Below are positions 22,732-34,857 of a stretch of DNA of 64,000 bases, piece by piece. Under the pieces are notes generated by a model. It ran no database searches, was not told the origin of the DNA, and was given only the letters and a program-made list of their open reading frames with translations. Each line of letters opens with the position of its first letter. Position 1 is the stretch's first letter. The translations under genes were made by a program, and so were the position numbers. Source of the stretch: Darksidea phi (Eukaryota; Ascomycota; Dothideomycetes; Pleosporales; Lentitheciaceae); contig JASJFT010000042.1 in the NCBI GenBank assembly GCA_030770425.1, positions 62,001-126,000 of the forward strand, in the 5' to 3' direction.

Positions 22732-24267
22732 TCAGTTTCTCCAGATCCTCACCTGCTTATCCGCCCCACCACTTCCTAGTCTCTCACCATCTGGACTCCA
22801 ATCTAACGCAAACACCTGATCCTTATGCCCCGGCAAGTCCTCCTTCATCTTGCCTGTCCGCATATCCCAGACCTTCAACGTCGTATCCTTGCTAGAGCTC
22901 GCCAACAATCTGCTATCCGCAGAAAAGCACGCCATATACACAGGTCCTACATGCGCTCTTAAAGTAAACAAGAACTTGCCATCCTGCGCAGACCAGAGTT
23001 TGACGTGGTTGTCCCACGCGGCGGAGGCCAGCAGCGTGCCATCTGGGGAGAACGTGACGTAGTTGATTTGCTTTTGGTGGCCAGTCATTCGCGTTATCGG
23101 ATTAGGAGAGGAGAGGGGTTTCCAGAGGATCAGGGTACAATCTTCTGAGGCGGTGGCTAGACGTTCGACGACCTCGCCATTTATGGTGGCTGCTTTTTCG
23201 AAGCGTGATTTCGCTTTCGCGAGTTTCTCTTCGGCAGAAGCAGGGAACTTGCCCGTATGGTCGTGGTAAGAGGTCCGGAGGACGAATTCTGTAGAGAGGG
23301 CAAGGTGATTTACCCAGTGAGCATGGCCAGACAGCGTGTGTACCAGTGTCTCCGTAGTCGCATCCCATACTTTTATCGTTTTGTCGTGGGAGGATGTATA
23401 GATTCTGCCTGTGCCGCCCCATTTCACACAAGTCACGTTGCTTTTATGGCCTGTGAGGGCGAAGTCCATCTTCCCGCCTATTGCGTCCCATACTCGCACT
23501 GTACCATCTTTTGACGATGAAGCTACCCGAGGCCGGCCTGGTTGTTGTAGGTGGTAGGGTTCCCAGCACAGGCTTGTGATGTAGTTCGTGTGTCCCTTCA
23601 ACGGCCCGCCTAGCTGTTTTCCTGTTTCCGGATCCCATATCCTGACTTCGTTGTCGTAACCGCCCGACGCGAGTAACGATCCGTCTGGCGAGTAGCTGAC
23701 TACTAGCACCCACCTGGAATGGCCTCTCAACGTGTATGCTGGGGTCCCCGTGTCGCAGTCCCATATGCGCACTGTCTTGTCTCCACTTCCACTCGCCATG
23801 CGACTCGAATTCTTGGGTGAGAATTGCACCGCAAGGATATTGTCTCCATGTCCAGACACCGCAGCCGCACACCTACTAACCGCCTTCACGCGGAACACAG
23901 CTTGGGGCGCATACTGCAACACTACCTCCTCTTCACTCGACACTCTGCCCGGTTTTATGAGCGTATGATACACATCTTCTCTATCACCAAGCGCCTCGGT
24001 AGCGGAGGAGTGGTAGAAGCGGTATGGGAGGCGGTCGTCGGATTGGTCTTTCAGCTCGTTCAAAAGAATGTTAAGATTGGCGGTAGTAGCTTGCGAGAGG
24101 GGCACTGTGAGGACGGGGAGGGTGTCCGAGGAGCCAGTCGTCTGGTCAACGAAGCGGATGCGGATACTGCCATCGGGAATGGTAGAGGTGAGGTCGGTTT
24201 GTTCGCTGGATTTCGCGATCGCTTCGCGCTTTTGACGCTTCGAAGGGGGCGGGAACTGGGTCGCCAT
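22732..24267 (-). CDS. RSA4: Ribosome assembly protein 4 (Notchless/Rsa4), WD40
   Basis: An intronless 511-aa protein; yeast Rsa4 is 515 aa. I chose ATG 24,267 (MATQFPPPSKRQK), which is the family's N-terminus, over an in-frame upstream ATG. Residues about 35-105 form the NLE (Notchless N-terminal, MIDAS-binding) domain. Residues about 140-511 form the WD40 propeller, with repeats such as GHGDNILAVQFSPKNS, GHSRWVLVVSYSPDGS, GHQKQINYVTFSPDGT and GHKDQVFALDWSPDGE. In yeast Rsa4 binds pre-60S particles and is pulled by the AAA ATPase Rea1/Midasin through the NLE domain during nucleolar 60S maturation. It diverges from MSH4, with starts 270 bp apart. Confidence 0.96.
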   Translation of the reverse strand: MATQFPPPSKRQKREAIAKSSEQTDLTSTIPDGSIRIRFVDQTTGSSDTLPVLTVPLSQATTANLNILLNELKDQSDDRLPYRFYHSSATEALGDREDVYHTLIKPGRVSSEEEVVLQYAPQAVFRVKAVSRCAAAVSGHGDNILAVQFSPKNSSRMASGSGDKTVRIWDCDTGTPAYTLRGHSRWVLVVSYSPDGSLLASGGYDNEVRIWDPETGKQLGGPLKGHTNYITSLCWEPYHLQQPGRPRVASSSKDGTVRVWDAIGGKMDFALTGHKSNVTCVKWGGTGRIYTSSHDKTIKVWDATTETLVHTLSGHAHWVNHLALSTEFVLRTSYHDHTGKFPASAEEKLAKAKSRFEKAATINGEVVERLATASEDCTLILWKPLSSPNPITRMTGHQKQINYVTFSPDGTLLASAAWDNHVKLWSAQDGKFLFTLRAHVGPVYMACFSADSRLLASSSKDTTLKVWDMRTGKMKEDLPGHKDQVFALDWSPDGERLGSGGADKQVRIWRN

Positions 24268-24537
24268 TTTGATATAGAGTAGCTCTGGTCTAATTTCCAG
24301 CGATTCGATATTTGTGGGAACCGTACATATGTATAGTGGGCTGGAATGTAAGCATCCCGAAATTTTTGGCGTTATCGATAAAACAAATTGCGCTAGCAAG
24401 GATTACGCGCTAAGATACAGTCTCCTCACGCGTCCAAAGTCTGAACACTTCATCCACCACCGGACTTTATCTGTCCAAAGTCTTGAGGGATGAGAAACAA
24501 TTGATCAACCATTAATCTCGCAGCCCAATTGATCGTC
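24268..24537. promoter_or_regulatory. Shared RSA4/MSH4 divergent promoter
   Basis: Only 270 bp separate the start codons of a housekeeping ribosome-assembly gene and a meiosis gene. No diagnostic element was identified. Confidence 0.45.
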
Positions 24538-27500
24538 ATGGCTCAGCCAGCACGAGTTTCAACCTCCTACAGCACATCGGGAGGCTCCTCATACCCCTCG
24601 TATACGTATGGGGATTATAACACGACGACGACTTCACGTCCAAGGACTCATCGAAGCGCTGGGAGACCGCCCACCGCTCGTCCACGGACTGGTGCATCTA
24701 CCATTGCTCGTGTAGAAGCTCAGCAAGTTGTTTGCGCCATCACCGAATCCCGCGGCATCTCTCCTACGGTCGGATTAGCATTCGTCAATCTTGATACAGG
24801 AGAAGCTGTACTATGCCAAATATGCGACAGCCAAACTTACGTGAAGACGATGCACAAGCTGCGCGTATACGGGCCTTCGGAGATTCTCATTGTTGCTACT
24901 GCGGCTAGTCCTAAGTCGAAGCTCTTCTCCATCATCGAGGAGAATCTTGAGATTATGGAGAGCAAAATGACGCTCCTTGATCGTAGATACTGGGCTGAAA
25001 ATGCCGGCTTTGAGTACATCTCGACTCTGGCTTTTGCTGAAAATGTTGAGGCTATCAAGCTCTCCGTGGCTGGGAATTATTATGCCGTGTGCTGTATTGC
25101 AGCAGTACGTGCATAGCTTCAAAATAGATGCTTTATCCTAACGGCCATGCTAGGTTCTAAAGTACATCGAGCTTGGCTTAGGGGTCAAGTTTCCCTTCCA
25201 CTCCCTTAGGATCAAGTATGAGCCGTCGGAAGGATCGATGATGATCGACGTTTCCACGATCTACTCACTCGAGCTGGTGCAGAATCTCCAGAACCCGAGG
25301 TCCAGAGATTGTTTATTCGGTCTGCTGAACGAGACACAGACGCCGATGGGTGCAAGACTCTTGCGTAGCAATATCCTTCAGCCAGTTACCGAAGTTGAGG
25401 TTCTCAATACGCGATACGATGCCGTGGATGAATTACAGACCAAGGAAGAGATGTTCTTTGCCACTCGGGCAGCTTTGAAGAACTTTCTTGACATCGACAA
25501 AATACTAACCGCTGTACGATGTATTGGAAGATCAGCTGAGCTTGCATGCTAACCATAGTCTAGCTAATCATCATCCCGACTAAGCCCAGCATCAAGACCA
25601 CCGAGCAGAGCATTAACCAAGTCATTATGCTGAAGCATTTCGTTACTTCGGTGAACCCAATTTATGAGGGCCTCACTGGTGCGAGAAGCTGGATGCTCGA
25701 TAATATCCGCGAGGTCTGAAAGTCCGCCGTTGCAAAGATTCTAAGGCTAACGCTCGTTCAGCTTTGTGCACCAGAGAACATCATACCCGTCCAGGAGCTA
25801 ATCGACAGCGTCGTCAACGAAGATACCGCTTATGCCAGACAGCCGCTTGAGCTCAGGAATCAACGCACGTATGCAGTCAAGTCTGGAGTCAACGGCTTAC
25901 TTGATGTTGCTCGCATGACGTACAAAGAAGCAATGGCAGATGCATACCAACATGCCACTGAGTTGAGCCGTAAGCATATTTCGCCTCTCTACAGTCAGAG
26001 TACTAACTACATGAAGAGGAATACGCCATTCGCCTCGACCTCAAGTATGAAGCTGCTCGCCACTTCTATATCCGAATCTCAGTAGCCGAGCTTGAGACTA
26101 GACCACTGCCTGCCGTCTTTACTAATGCAATCCGTAAGAAGAACATCGTCGAATGCCAGACTGTGGAGTTGATGAAGCGGAATCAGAAGGTTCTAAGTAC
26201 GATGTAGCAGATTTGATTCTTACTCACTAGGATAACAGATCACGATCTCACACCAAGAAGTAGTCTTGCTGAGTGAGTACCACGTTTAAACAATTGTAGC
26301 CGATGCTGATCGAAGCAGGCGACCAGGCAATTCAGGATCTCATCGAGGAAGTTCGTGGGCATATGTCAACTCTGTTCAAGATCTGCGAAGCCATAGCCAT
26401 GCTAGACATGGTATGGCGACAAAGCCCCCTCGACGATGAAGAAGATGCTAAGCGTTCACAGCTTTCTGCATTCGCACACCTTGTCACAGTTCATGATTAC
26501 AGTATGGTTCCTTCCTCCTTACCATGCAGCTTTAACACGAGGTAGTTCGACCTCGCATTGGCAACACACTGGGTCTCAAGGATGCTCGTCATCCAATTCG
26601 CGAGAAAATCATGCAAACAAAATTCATTCCCAACGATGTCTATGCTACTCAGCAATCGCGCTTCCAGATCATCACTGGCTGCAACATGAGTGGCAAGAGC
26701 ACCTTCATACGTTCTGTTGCGCTTCTCTCGATTATGGCCCAGATTGGAAGCTTGTGAGTGCCTTCCTGGCAAACCACAACGCATGTCTAACAACAACGTA
26801 GTGTTCCGGCTCGGGCAGCATCGTTCCCAATTTTGTACCACCTCTTTGCAAGGTTGGGCTTAGATGACAACATCGAGAGTAATGTGTCGACTTTTGCAGC
26901 TGAAATGCGAGAGATTGCTTTCATTCTGCGTAACATCGACAAGCGCAGCATGTAGGTTGCTGGTTATCCGTTGCTGTATGTGTTCTAATTATAGCAGGGC
27001 CATCATCGACGAACTCGGAAGAGGTACTAGCACGCGCGACGGATTGGCTATCGCCATTGCTATTGCGGAAGCACTCATCGACAGCAGAGTGCGTTGCGCA
27101 TAGCCAGCACCAGTCCTAAGCTAACGTAAAGTTAGGCACTAGTGTGGTTCGCCACGCACTTCAAGGACCTGGCAACTATCCTGGCTGAGCGAAATGGCGT
27201 TGTCTGCCTACATCTCGCCGTTAAGGTAGGTTCCCATGGCGCTAGTCTAACATATGCTGACACCTCTCTAGATAACCAACAACAATACCATGACGATGCT
27301 GTACAAGGCTATCGGAGGATCAGTTCAGGAGTCCCATTACGGCCTCACTCTCGCCGGCGTTGTTCCGCTCCCTCCAAAAGTACTGTCCGATGCTACGTAT
27401 TTCGCCCACAAGCTTGAGCGACGCCTTCTCAAGAAGAAGAAAGTGTCTGCCAACGTCATCAAAGAGCGGCGTCGCAAGCTCATTCTTGATCTTAAAGAGC

Positions 27501-27844
27501 ATCTTGTACAGGCATATAACGGTGTTTTGGAAGGTGACTTGCTAGCTTCATGGCTAAAGGAACTGCAGAAGGAGTTCATAAATCGCATGACTGCTATCGA
27601 TGCCGAAGAGGAAAATGTGAGCGAGGCGAGTGAGAAAGAAGAGGATGACGCGGATGAAGATGAGGAAATGAGGGATCAGAGCGTGGTTGACGAGAACGAG
27701 GACGAAGAGCGGCCCAGTACAAGGGCTAGCCAACCGTCTGTTATTACGGTCGACTCACGCAATACGTCGACGGAGTCCGCGTCTACGATTCGCGCATCGA
27801 CAACCGCCTCTTCAGTCCGAGCGGTTTCGGAGAACAGTTATTGA
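24538..27844 (+). CDS. MSH4: MutS homolog 4, meiotic crossover factor
   Basis: Thirteen exons were reconstructed (24538-25104, 25154-25513, 25564-25713, 25762-25969, 26017-26189, 26239-26272, 26319-26410, 26462-26501, 26546-26753, 26802-26951, 26998-27088, 27136-27225, 27272-27844). They sum to exactly 912 codons, 911 aa. There is no mismatch-recognition domain I, as expected for Msh4. The MutS core is followed by Walker A TGCNMSGKST, Walker B IIDELGRGTSTRDG and a C-terminal dimerisation/HTH region. Msh4 pairs with Msh5 as a clamp on meiotic recombination intermediates that promotes crossovers. The tail after about residue 830 is unusually acidic and Ser/Thr-rich (EKEEDDADEDEE). ATG 24,538 is the first Met. 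An intact MSH4 suggests a functional or recently functional sexual cycle. Confidence 0.95.
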
Positions 27845-28230
27845 AATATCCGTCCTCGGGCACGGACCGAATCTATATCTTCTAGAAAGGTGCCCCATCG
27901 TTATCCCTTCATCATATCGGGCTAATTTCGGGCTATGTACAAGTAAAGCATGTATCAATACATAAATACCCATACGAAAGACAATGACTCAATCGCTTGT
28001 AGAAGAATACTAGACTGAATTACGATGTACCATGAAAAGTTGGCTTGACATTGTTGTTACATTGCGTTATTGGGTAAGCCATATTACTTGGGACCCCTTA
28101 CCAAGGACCCTTGAGCTCCATTCGTCAACCCAACTAGCAAAGAGAGAATAGAGACATTATTCATCTTCGTGGTGATTATTCCATCTCCAACAGCCGAAGT
28201 ACCACGCTAAACGAATGTTCTTGGTAATTG

Positions 28231-28830
28231 TTATAGGGGGTTTTGTTCCTTCTTGTTCTCATATCCCGTGCCGAACGAATTATCCTCCGCCTTTTTAATC
28301 AACCGCGTATCAATACCTCCCACTTGTGCCGACGATCGAGGAAAGGGATTTACAGAGGCGACTGGAGGAGCTTTTTGGGTTCTGGAACGGCCACGGAACC
28401 TATGTAAGCTGCTAGTGGTGCAGCTGGAGCTGGAGGCTGGATGTCGGAATTGGGTGAATTGTTTCCAGTCGGGGCGGGGGTTTGGCGATGCTGGAGGTGC
28501 CAAAGTAGGACGACTTGGGACTCAAGTCGTCTTTTTCAGTCTCCGGTGACGTAATTGGATGGGTTATAACGGACGCTGTGCTGAAAGCGACCAACCTTGA
28601 CGTCTTTGAAGCGTTCTGTCGTTCTCCGGCTTGGTGGATGGAGGTGAGGGCGCATTTTGGGTACGTGGCGTAGATCTCTCCTCCCCATGTGGAGCAAGAA
28701 TGCAGTTGCGATGTAAGCCCATCATACGGTTGTACGGGTTATCGTGTAAGGAAAGGGATTGCAGTGGAGAGTTACGGAAGGCGGTCGACATGTTGGCGAT
28801 GTGTACAAGTGTAGCCTGGAGGATGAACAA
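28231..28830 (-). CDS. Possible small hypothetical protein, unresolved exons
   Basis: Minus-strand frames at 28,830-28,564 (MSTAFRNSPLQSLSLHDN from an internal ATG), 28,594-28,412 and 28,503-28,231 have a biased Ser/Pro/Arg composition. They could be exons of one disordered protein ending KKAEDNSFGTGYENKKE. I could not find splice sites that join them cleanly, so this may be non-coding. No domain was recognised. Confidence 0.3.
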
Positions 28831-31800
28831 GAGCCTGGTAGAAGCTGAAGTGGTGGTTTTGTCTCAAGAACAATAGGCTGGTCACATGTGGTGACGCTTT
28901 CAGAAAGCTAGCTACCACCTTAGAAGCTTTGTCTCCATGAACGCCCCATGTCGGGAACAGTGAACGTGAAAGTTGGGCAGGGACAACGAAGGATTTAATC
29001 GCACATGGAGGTTCAAGACTAGATATTTGGCAGATTATGAATTTACTCGAGATTCTGATGTTGCCGTGGAGGCAGCGCTTGCATATCTGAGAACAATAGT
29101 ACCGGGTGGGCGGTAAAGGAGCTTAGCGAGGTGCACATTGCACATCGGGACGGAGGATTGATAAGCTTGTTGGGGGTGCGGGGGCGATGGCACTATGAGG
29201 GTATGAAAGATGGCTATGTGGGTGTTTTGATGGGTGCGTGTGTTCGACGTCCATCAGATTGACAGGTCCGTCCAACGAATAGGGGCGACGCTTTGTCTTC
29301 GCATCTCTTAAAGAGATACCGTATCTGCTGACGCCATCGTAAGTTCATCGAGCAATAGACCTCGGCATGAGCTCATGGCAAATGAGCAGCACACTCCGAA
29401 CCTAAGTTCGCTCAGAGCTTAGACATTGTGGGGTAAGAGACTCGCACAGCCATGAAAAGCAGACTGTTTGAATAGGCTTCTTCATCGAAAACGCCACCAA
29501 GAACCTCCGAGCGATGAGCATGAGCAAGTGTTAATGCTGAAGAGAAGGACATTTCTGAGAATAGCTCATCGGTTGTTGTGGCTGAGGATGAGAAGAATTA
29601 GAAGCTATGCTAGCCGACAACGACGTCATAGTTGGTGTGGGCTGCAACTGCGCGCTTGAGACCATCGTAGTGTAGTCTTTTTTTTTTTTAAAGAGCTGTC
29701 GCGACGAGATTAGCCTAAAGAGTGGCAGATCTACGTTGCACATCGCGACCTAGATGTGGAGAGGGGCGGTGGCACGCGAGCTAAGCAGCGAATGACTTTT
29801 CGGGAGAACAGAGGTTTAGCTCTTGTACAGCCATAGAGCGGTCGGCTAGATAATGAGAAGGACCACCTGTAGTGCTGTTCTCATTACGAAGTTGAGGAAA
29901 AGGAAGCTGCAAAGGTAGGCGAAGGCTAGAGTGCGGAAGACTCTAAACATTGGAGGTCGTTGTACAGACAAGGTTACTTGATCTCACAGCAGAAGTGCAA
30001 ACTCATATACCGGAGAGCAGAGTTCCAGGAATGCAGACATGCGACCAGGTGGATGTAAGAGGACGCACACACGCGTTGCAAGCACGCAGGTACACTTTAC
30101 AAGCAACGCCGAAATGCCACCGCAGTTTTATCAGGGGAGCAATATATCTCTTGCGGCAAAAGTGGCCGTTCAGATATCTGCCCGCGTACACGCCGCATCA
30201 CGCCCGACACTTGTAGTGAACTTGTACTTTTCATCACAAAACACATGCAGCGACCGGGTCGCACTTCATATCCTCTCCCATTGGCAAATAATCGACGTGG
30301 TACTCGCAAGATGCACCAATCTCAATACCTTTTCGCTGGCAGCCTACGGAGTCGGCATTATCCCTTCCCGACCTCCAACATTGTCAGCAAAGCGAGAAAC
30401 TTTCACAGGTCGATTCTCTCATCTCATCGCATCTCATCTCACATGCCGTCAACCTCGATCCCTCGCTTATGTGACCAGCGGTGTGCCCACCTCCCACTCC
30501 GCATACCCTTGAACCAGGAATCCCCGTCCGACACGCATCCCGCTCAGACCCTCTCGTCTCACAACCAAAGCACTACACTGCACTGCACTGCACCTCGGCC
30601 ATCCCCCCGTCACGCTCTAACGTCCTCCAAACAATAAACGTTCTAGACAAAAACGTAACGTCTAACGACCAAAACGCAGCTCGATCACGTACCCCACTCA
30701 TCCGCCCCAACTTTAATCCCATCCATCCCACTTATCTAATTAGCGCAAAAGCAACCACCGGGGTTGGCCAACAAAAAAACGATCGACAAAAAGCCCGCTG
30801 CACGTGCGTCGTTTTTCAATACCCAAGGTCTCAAAGTTCGCTGCCGCATTTGGCATCGATTTTACCTCGGTAGATGATGATGTGTGAGGATAAGTGAATC
30901 ATTTGCCTTGTCTTCAGCGCAAGGCAGGGTTCGGTGTTTCTTTATCGAATTCAATATTATCGCGCGTTTTGCCCCTCCATATGCACGCTGCATGTATACA
31001 TGCAAGTACCCTATACACCATCTCAGACTAGAAGTATGCGGGTGCCTACGTGTACAATATACCCCGTTCCATCCTTCCATGTACGTGACAAGCGGGGGTT
31101 GAAGTTACCTGGCGCTACGGCAGTTGATTGGATAGGAGGTTTTATAAGGTCATGCACGTGCTGGAGCTAGTCTGCACATCCCTCCTTTCCAACGCCCGCA
31201 TACCGAGAGACAAACATGCTACATTCGTGCTTCACGGTGCTTCACGTGTCGCACGAAAGAAGAGAAGCCCCCCTCTTCTTTAGCAGGCTATGATACCGCA
31301 TGCGGGAAAAAAAATGACCTTTGATCACGCCCTCACTCAATACTGCATTGCAGGGCCGCCATGCGCCTCCGCCCAAGCGGGCAATACAATACAGAATTGC
31401 ACCAAAGGCGCACAAGCGCCCCCACCACGACCGAAAAGCCACCACCCATCCCGGGCGCTTAACCATAGGTTCGGGCTCCGCCCCGCCCAATTCAACCACA
31501 ACCCCTGTCCCACGCCGCCTGGGGCGTCTGATTCGCCCGACTAAAGAGCGGGAAGGTTACGGAGTGTTGGGATGGGCCCTTGACATGTTGCGGGCTTGGG
31601 GAGCAAGGGCCTGACCGGTGAGGGGTCGCCTCGGCTCGCCAAGACCATCGGGAAGTGGCAGGCTGGCGGTAGGAAGGGCTGTGAAGCTGCTGAGGTCGGT
31701 GTTTGGTCAATGCATCTTGTCCGAGGTGAGTGGCGAGCGTGGTAATTGGAGAACAGTGAAGTCTTGTGTGTTAGTGGTAGTGGTGGGGTGGGGTGGATCT

Positions 31801-32796
31801 GTGTTGTATTGGATCGGTCCGCGCGTTGGTGGACAAGGAGCTTAAGCAATACGTACCTCTTACAATTGACACCCAGCTATAGCTCAAGGTTTTTGCCTCA
31901 CCCTCGGTGCCCCCGACAGGTGCCCCAACACCGATCAGAAAGCGTGAGATCGTCGGGTCGATAGGAGCCGGTACTATGCCAGGCCACCACAAAACTTCTG
32001 GAAAGCAGTTCATGCCCAACACCTATAGCAGAAGAGATAATAATGCTTGGAGACATTGTGAATGTAGATTGGATATCATTTGTATCGAACTCATGAGCGT
32101 CACCCAGCCGTCGCTCATCTCCCATAGACAACATGAGCCAATAGCTAACTCCCCATGCTCTCCATTTGCTGCCAATAACGCCTCGCTAGCAACAGTCACA
32201 TGCCAGCCCACTCTATTCCTGCATGCAGCACCGTGCTCCCCAACCACCCGCAATCAAAAGAACCACATAGTGGTCCCGCTGTTAGACGCCGCCCAGTGAA
32301 ATCCTGTAGCGCCGGCGCACCCAAAGAGGTATTCGCGTAGAAATAATCCATCCCAATAGCTCCAAGATTTTCCACCCCTAGAAACAATGGTATTTCGTGA
32401 GAGAACATGACCTCATCTCTCTAGTAATCAACACAAAGGAAAAGACGAGATAGTGCGCGCGTGGCATGATGCAACGAAATGGCTCAAGACGTTGCCTACG
32501 TTGAACTGAACAAGGAATGCGATTCGTAAAAGGAGCGATTGCGATCGAGTCGCCTGGACCCGAGAGATTAAAAGCTAGACGGGGTAGACTGTCGGATAGC
32601 CGAGAGTAGAATCCGGGTTGGTTGTCCGACGAGATTACGTGCGGGTACTCGAGATAGTCAAGATAATAGGCGCTCGATATTAGGCGCTAGACAGTATCAA
32701 ATCAAGTGTCGTGGTCGTGTAGTGGCGCAAATGTACTACGTAGGCGCTGCGTAACCGCCCGAGCTCGAGGGCTGTGTCGACGGGCCGCTCGTTTGT
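28831..32796. other. Gene-poor stretch of about 4 kb
   Basis: No frame here carries a recognisable domain. There is a T11 tract near 29,679-29,690, a GC-rich patch at about 31,350-31,700, and several short frames of biased composition around 31,770-32,400. None of these could be supported as a gene. It lies downstream of MSH4 and the 32.8-kb gene, which both point towards it. Confidence 0.4.
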
Positions 32797-33582
32797 TTAC
32801 TCAATTTTCCTCCTCTTACCGCGCGGGGCGGGGTCGATTTGGGGAAAGTTGGGTGCCTTTGTGTCGACGGGCGTGCTGCTGTATGTCACAGTGCGCGTAA
32901 CGACTTCCCGCACGCTTACACGCCGTGTCCGACCCGTCTTCTTTTCTAGATCCCACGTTTTCGGGGATACTGCTGAATATGGTGAGTTTATAGAGTTTGC
33001 GCCTGCAGAGTTTGCGCTGGCTGGTGATCGTACAGTTGCGGGAGAGTATGGCGACTGCGGGATGTAGAGGCGGGGCACGCGTGCCGACTGCGGGCCTGTG
33101 AAGGGTGACGGCGGAGGAATGGTGACACTCCCAGAGCGATCCTTGGGAAGCGGAGCGGTCTGCGGTGGCTCTTGCTTCGCGCTGTCGCAATGGCAGCAGC
33201 TGCTTGATCTTGACGTGGCAGGCGATGACGCCGTAGTTTTCGGTGCTGCCGGGCCGGAGGTGGACGTGAAGGAAGCGCTGGACGCCGACGAGGTCACCGA
33301 AGCCATAGAGGTTGGCCGGTTGCCTTCAAAGACAAACTTGGAGCTGGTCCCGGTGGACATTGGGCTCATCAGGACGGGCGACAAGGTCTTGAGGAAGTCC
33401 AGATAGGCAGTCGGCGGGGTGATGGGCGTCTTGAGCGAGTCTTCCTTCTTGATGGTCGCGAAGGTGGGCGTCAGGGCAGAGCGCGCCGAGTGGACCATGG
33501 GCGACCTGAGCTCGGACGGGTAGGTGGCCGACACAGGCGTCTTGAGGGCCGACAGGGCCGGCTTTGCATCCGTCGTGGCCAT
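32797..33582 (-). CDS. Disordered, probably nuclear protein, unknown function
   Basis: A single-exon 261-aa protein. It is Ser/Thr/Pro-rich and lacks a folded domain until a C-terminal block: TWDLEKKTGRTRRVSVREVV followed by TRTVTYSS. It ends in a basic RGKRRKIE stretch that looks like a nuclear localisation signal. Repeated SP/TP sites (LKTPITPP, MSPMSTG, IPQSPYSP) suggest proline-directed phosphorylation. The REVVTRTVTYS block looks conserved among filamentous ascomycetes, but I know no assigned function. The ATG at 33,582 is preceded by a pyrimidine-rich leader. Confidence 0.7.
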   Translation of the reverse strand: MATTDAKPALSALKTPVSATYPSELRSPMVHSARSALTPTFATIKKEDSLKTPITPPTAYLDFLKTLSPVLMSPMSTGTSSKFVFEGNRPTSMASVTSSASSASFTSTSGPAAPKTTASSPATSRSSSCCHCDSAKQEPPQTAPLPKDRSGSVTIPPPSPFTGPQSARVPRLYIPQSPYSPATVRSPASANSAGANSINSPYSAVSPKTWDLEKKTGRTRRVSVREVVTRTVTYSSTPVDTKAPNFPQIDPAPRGKRRKIE

Positions 33583-34857
33583 GGTGGAGAGGAGTGCCGG
33601 GTTAACGAAAGACTGGACTGAGTGACGGAGGGCTGCGCTGGGCCTGCTACCGCGAAGTGGGAGAAGGTAGAGAGCAAGGCAGGTAGAGGTACGTGGGCCG
33701 GGGTGGCGGCGTGTTTATGATGTAGGCGGGAGCGACGCGGTTTGTTGGTGGCCGCTGCGCAGGTCTCGGTGGATGCTCGCCTGCTAAAAAAAGGCGGGCG
33801 CGTAGCCGGAGAGCTAGGCGTCAGTGCGTGTCAGTGTCGACAGCCGCCACACTGGGGGGTCCCGTAGCAAATCAGACGGGCCTCTCGAAGCGCCGGGTCA
33901 GGGCGTGTGGGTCCGAGCGCTGGCGAACAGCTCAACTCCAGCGCTGCCGCAATTGGCTGCGAGGCAATGAAACGTCGAGCGTGATTTGCTTGCAGCGGCT
34001 CTGAGAGGGAAGATGCTGCTGGCCTGGCTGATTGGCCCCGTCGCTCGCCGGCTGTTTGATGTCGGCGTCCTGTGCAGGAGGCTGCGAACGCAAACACGAG
34101 CGCGCAAGAGACAGACACCTGATGAGGAGGCCGATCTGAGACCGGCTGATGGCGATGAGACGAGGCGTTACCGAGCACCGGAGGGGGAGCGAACGAGTGC
34201 TGAATGGGTGCAGAGGCCTATCTGGAAATAGACTGAAGGACGCTGTGCACGCAATTCGAAGACTGGCCTCGTGGGAGCGCTCCGTCATTTTATGTTGCTT
34301 GCAGGCGCTGTGTATGCTCTACGACCAGTCGCGCGCTTCCAGCAGTATACTCCTCCCCGCCGTCTGGCCGTCGCAAGGCCACCCGTTGGAAGCCCTCTCC
34401 AGCATTCTGTGGTTCGTCCCGTGAGCGCGCGCCTTGCCCCAGCGCCGTACCCCTGTTCGAACAAAGGCAGTGCCGAACATGGCTGCTTAAATCATCTTTA
34501 CAGGTTGAGTTCCAACTGAAAGCGCCTCCTTTGAAACCCTACAGATTGCAGCGCTAACCACCTGACCCCCGAACACCCAGAGCGATCGAGCTTTGCTTTG
34601 GCTAGATGAGGCGTCGCGCTCCTCGACGACGCCCACGCCTTGACTTGCCTCTGCTGTCTTCTCGTGCCGCAGCCCTCTTACGCCTATTGGGTCCAATAGC
34701 TGCGCGTTGCTGCATGCCATCAGAAGCCACGCGCGGAGATTTTCTCGCAGCGAGGAAGAGGCACAGCAACAAGTCGCTACCAGACTAATCAACGGCTATG
34801 TTTGGCATCTGGTAACAGTATTTTCCCGGCTGAGACAAAGGCATGCGTAAGCGCTTG
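33583..34857. other. GC-rich intergenic region
   Basis: This 1.27-kb region contains the promoter of the 32.8-kb gene and the 3' flank of the MoCo sulfurase. No exon, tRNA or repeat could be supported. Confidence 0.4.

Noticed and set aside
26260..26330. Apparent frameshift or 27-nt intron in MSH4
   Set aside because: Using the acceptor at 26,317-26,318 gives a normal 46-nt intron and restores the conserved sequence in frame.
34490..34600. tRNA-like string (GTGGTTAGCGC) on the minus strand
   Set aside because: No proper B box or acceptor stem could be paired.
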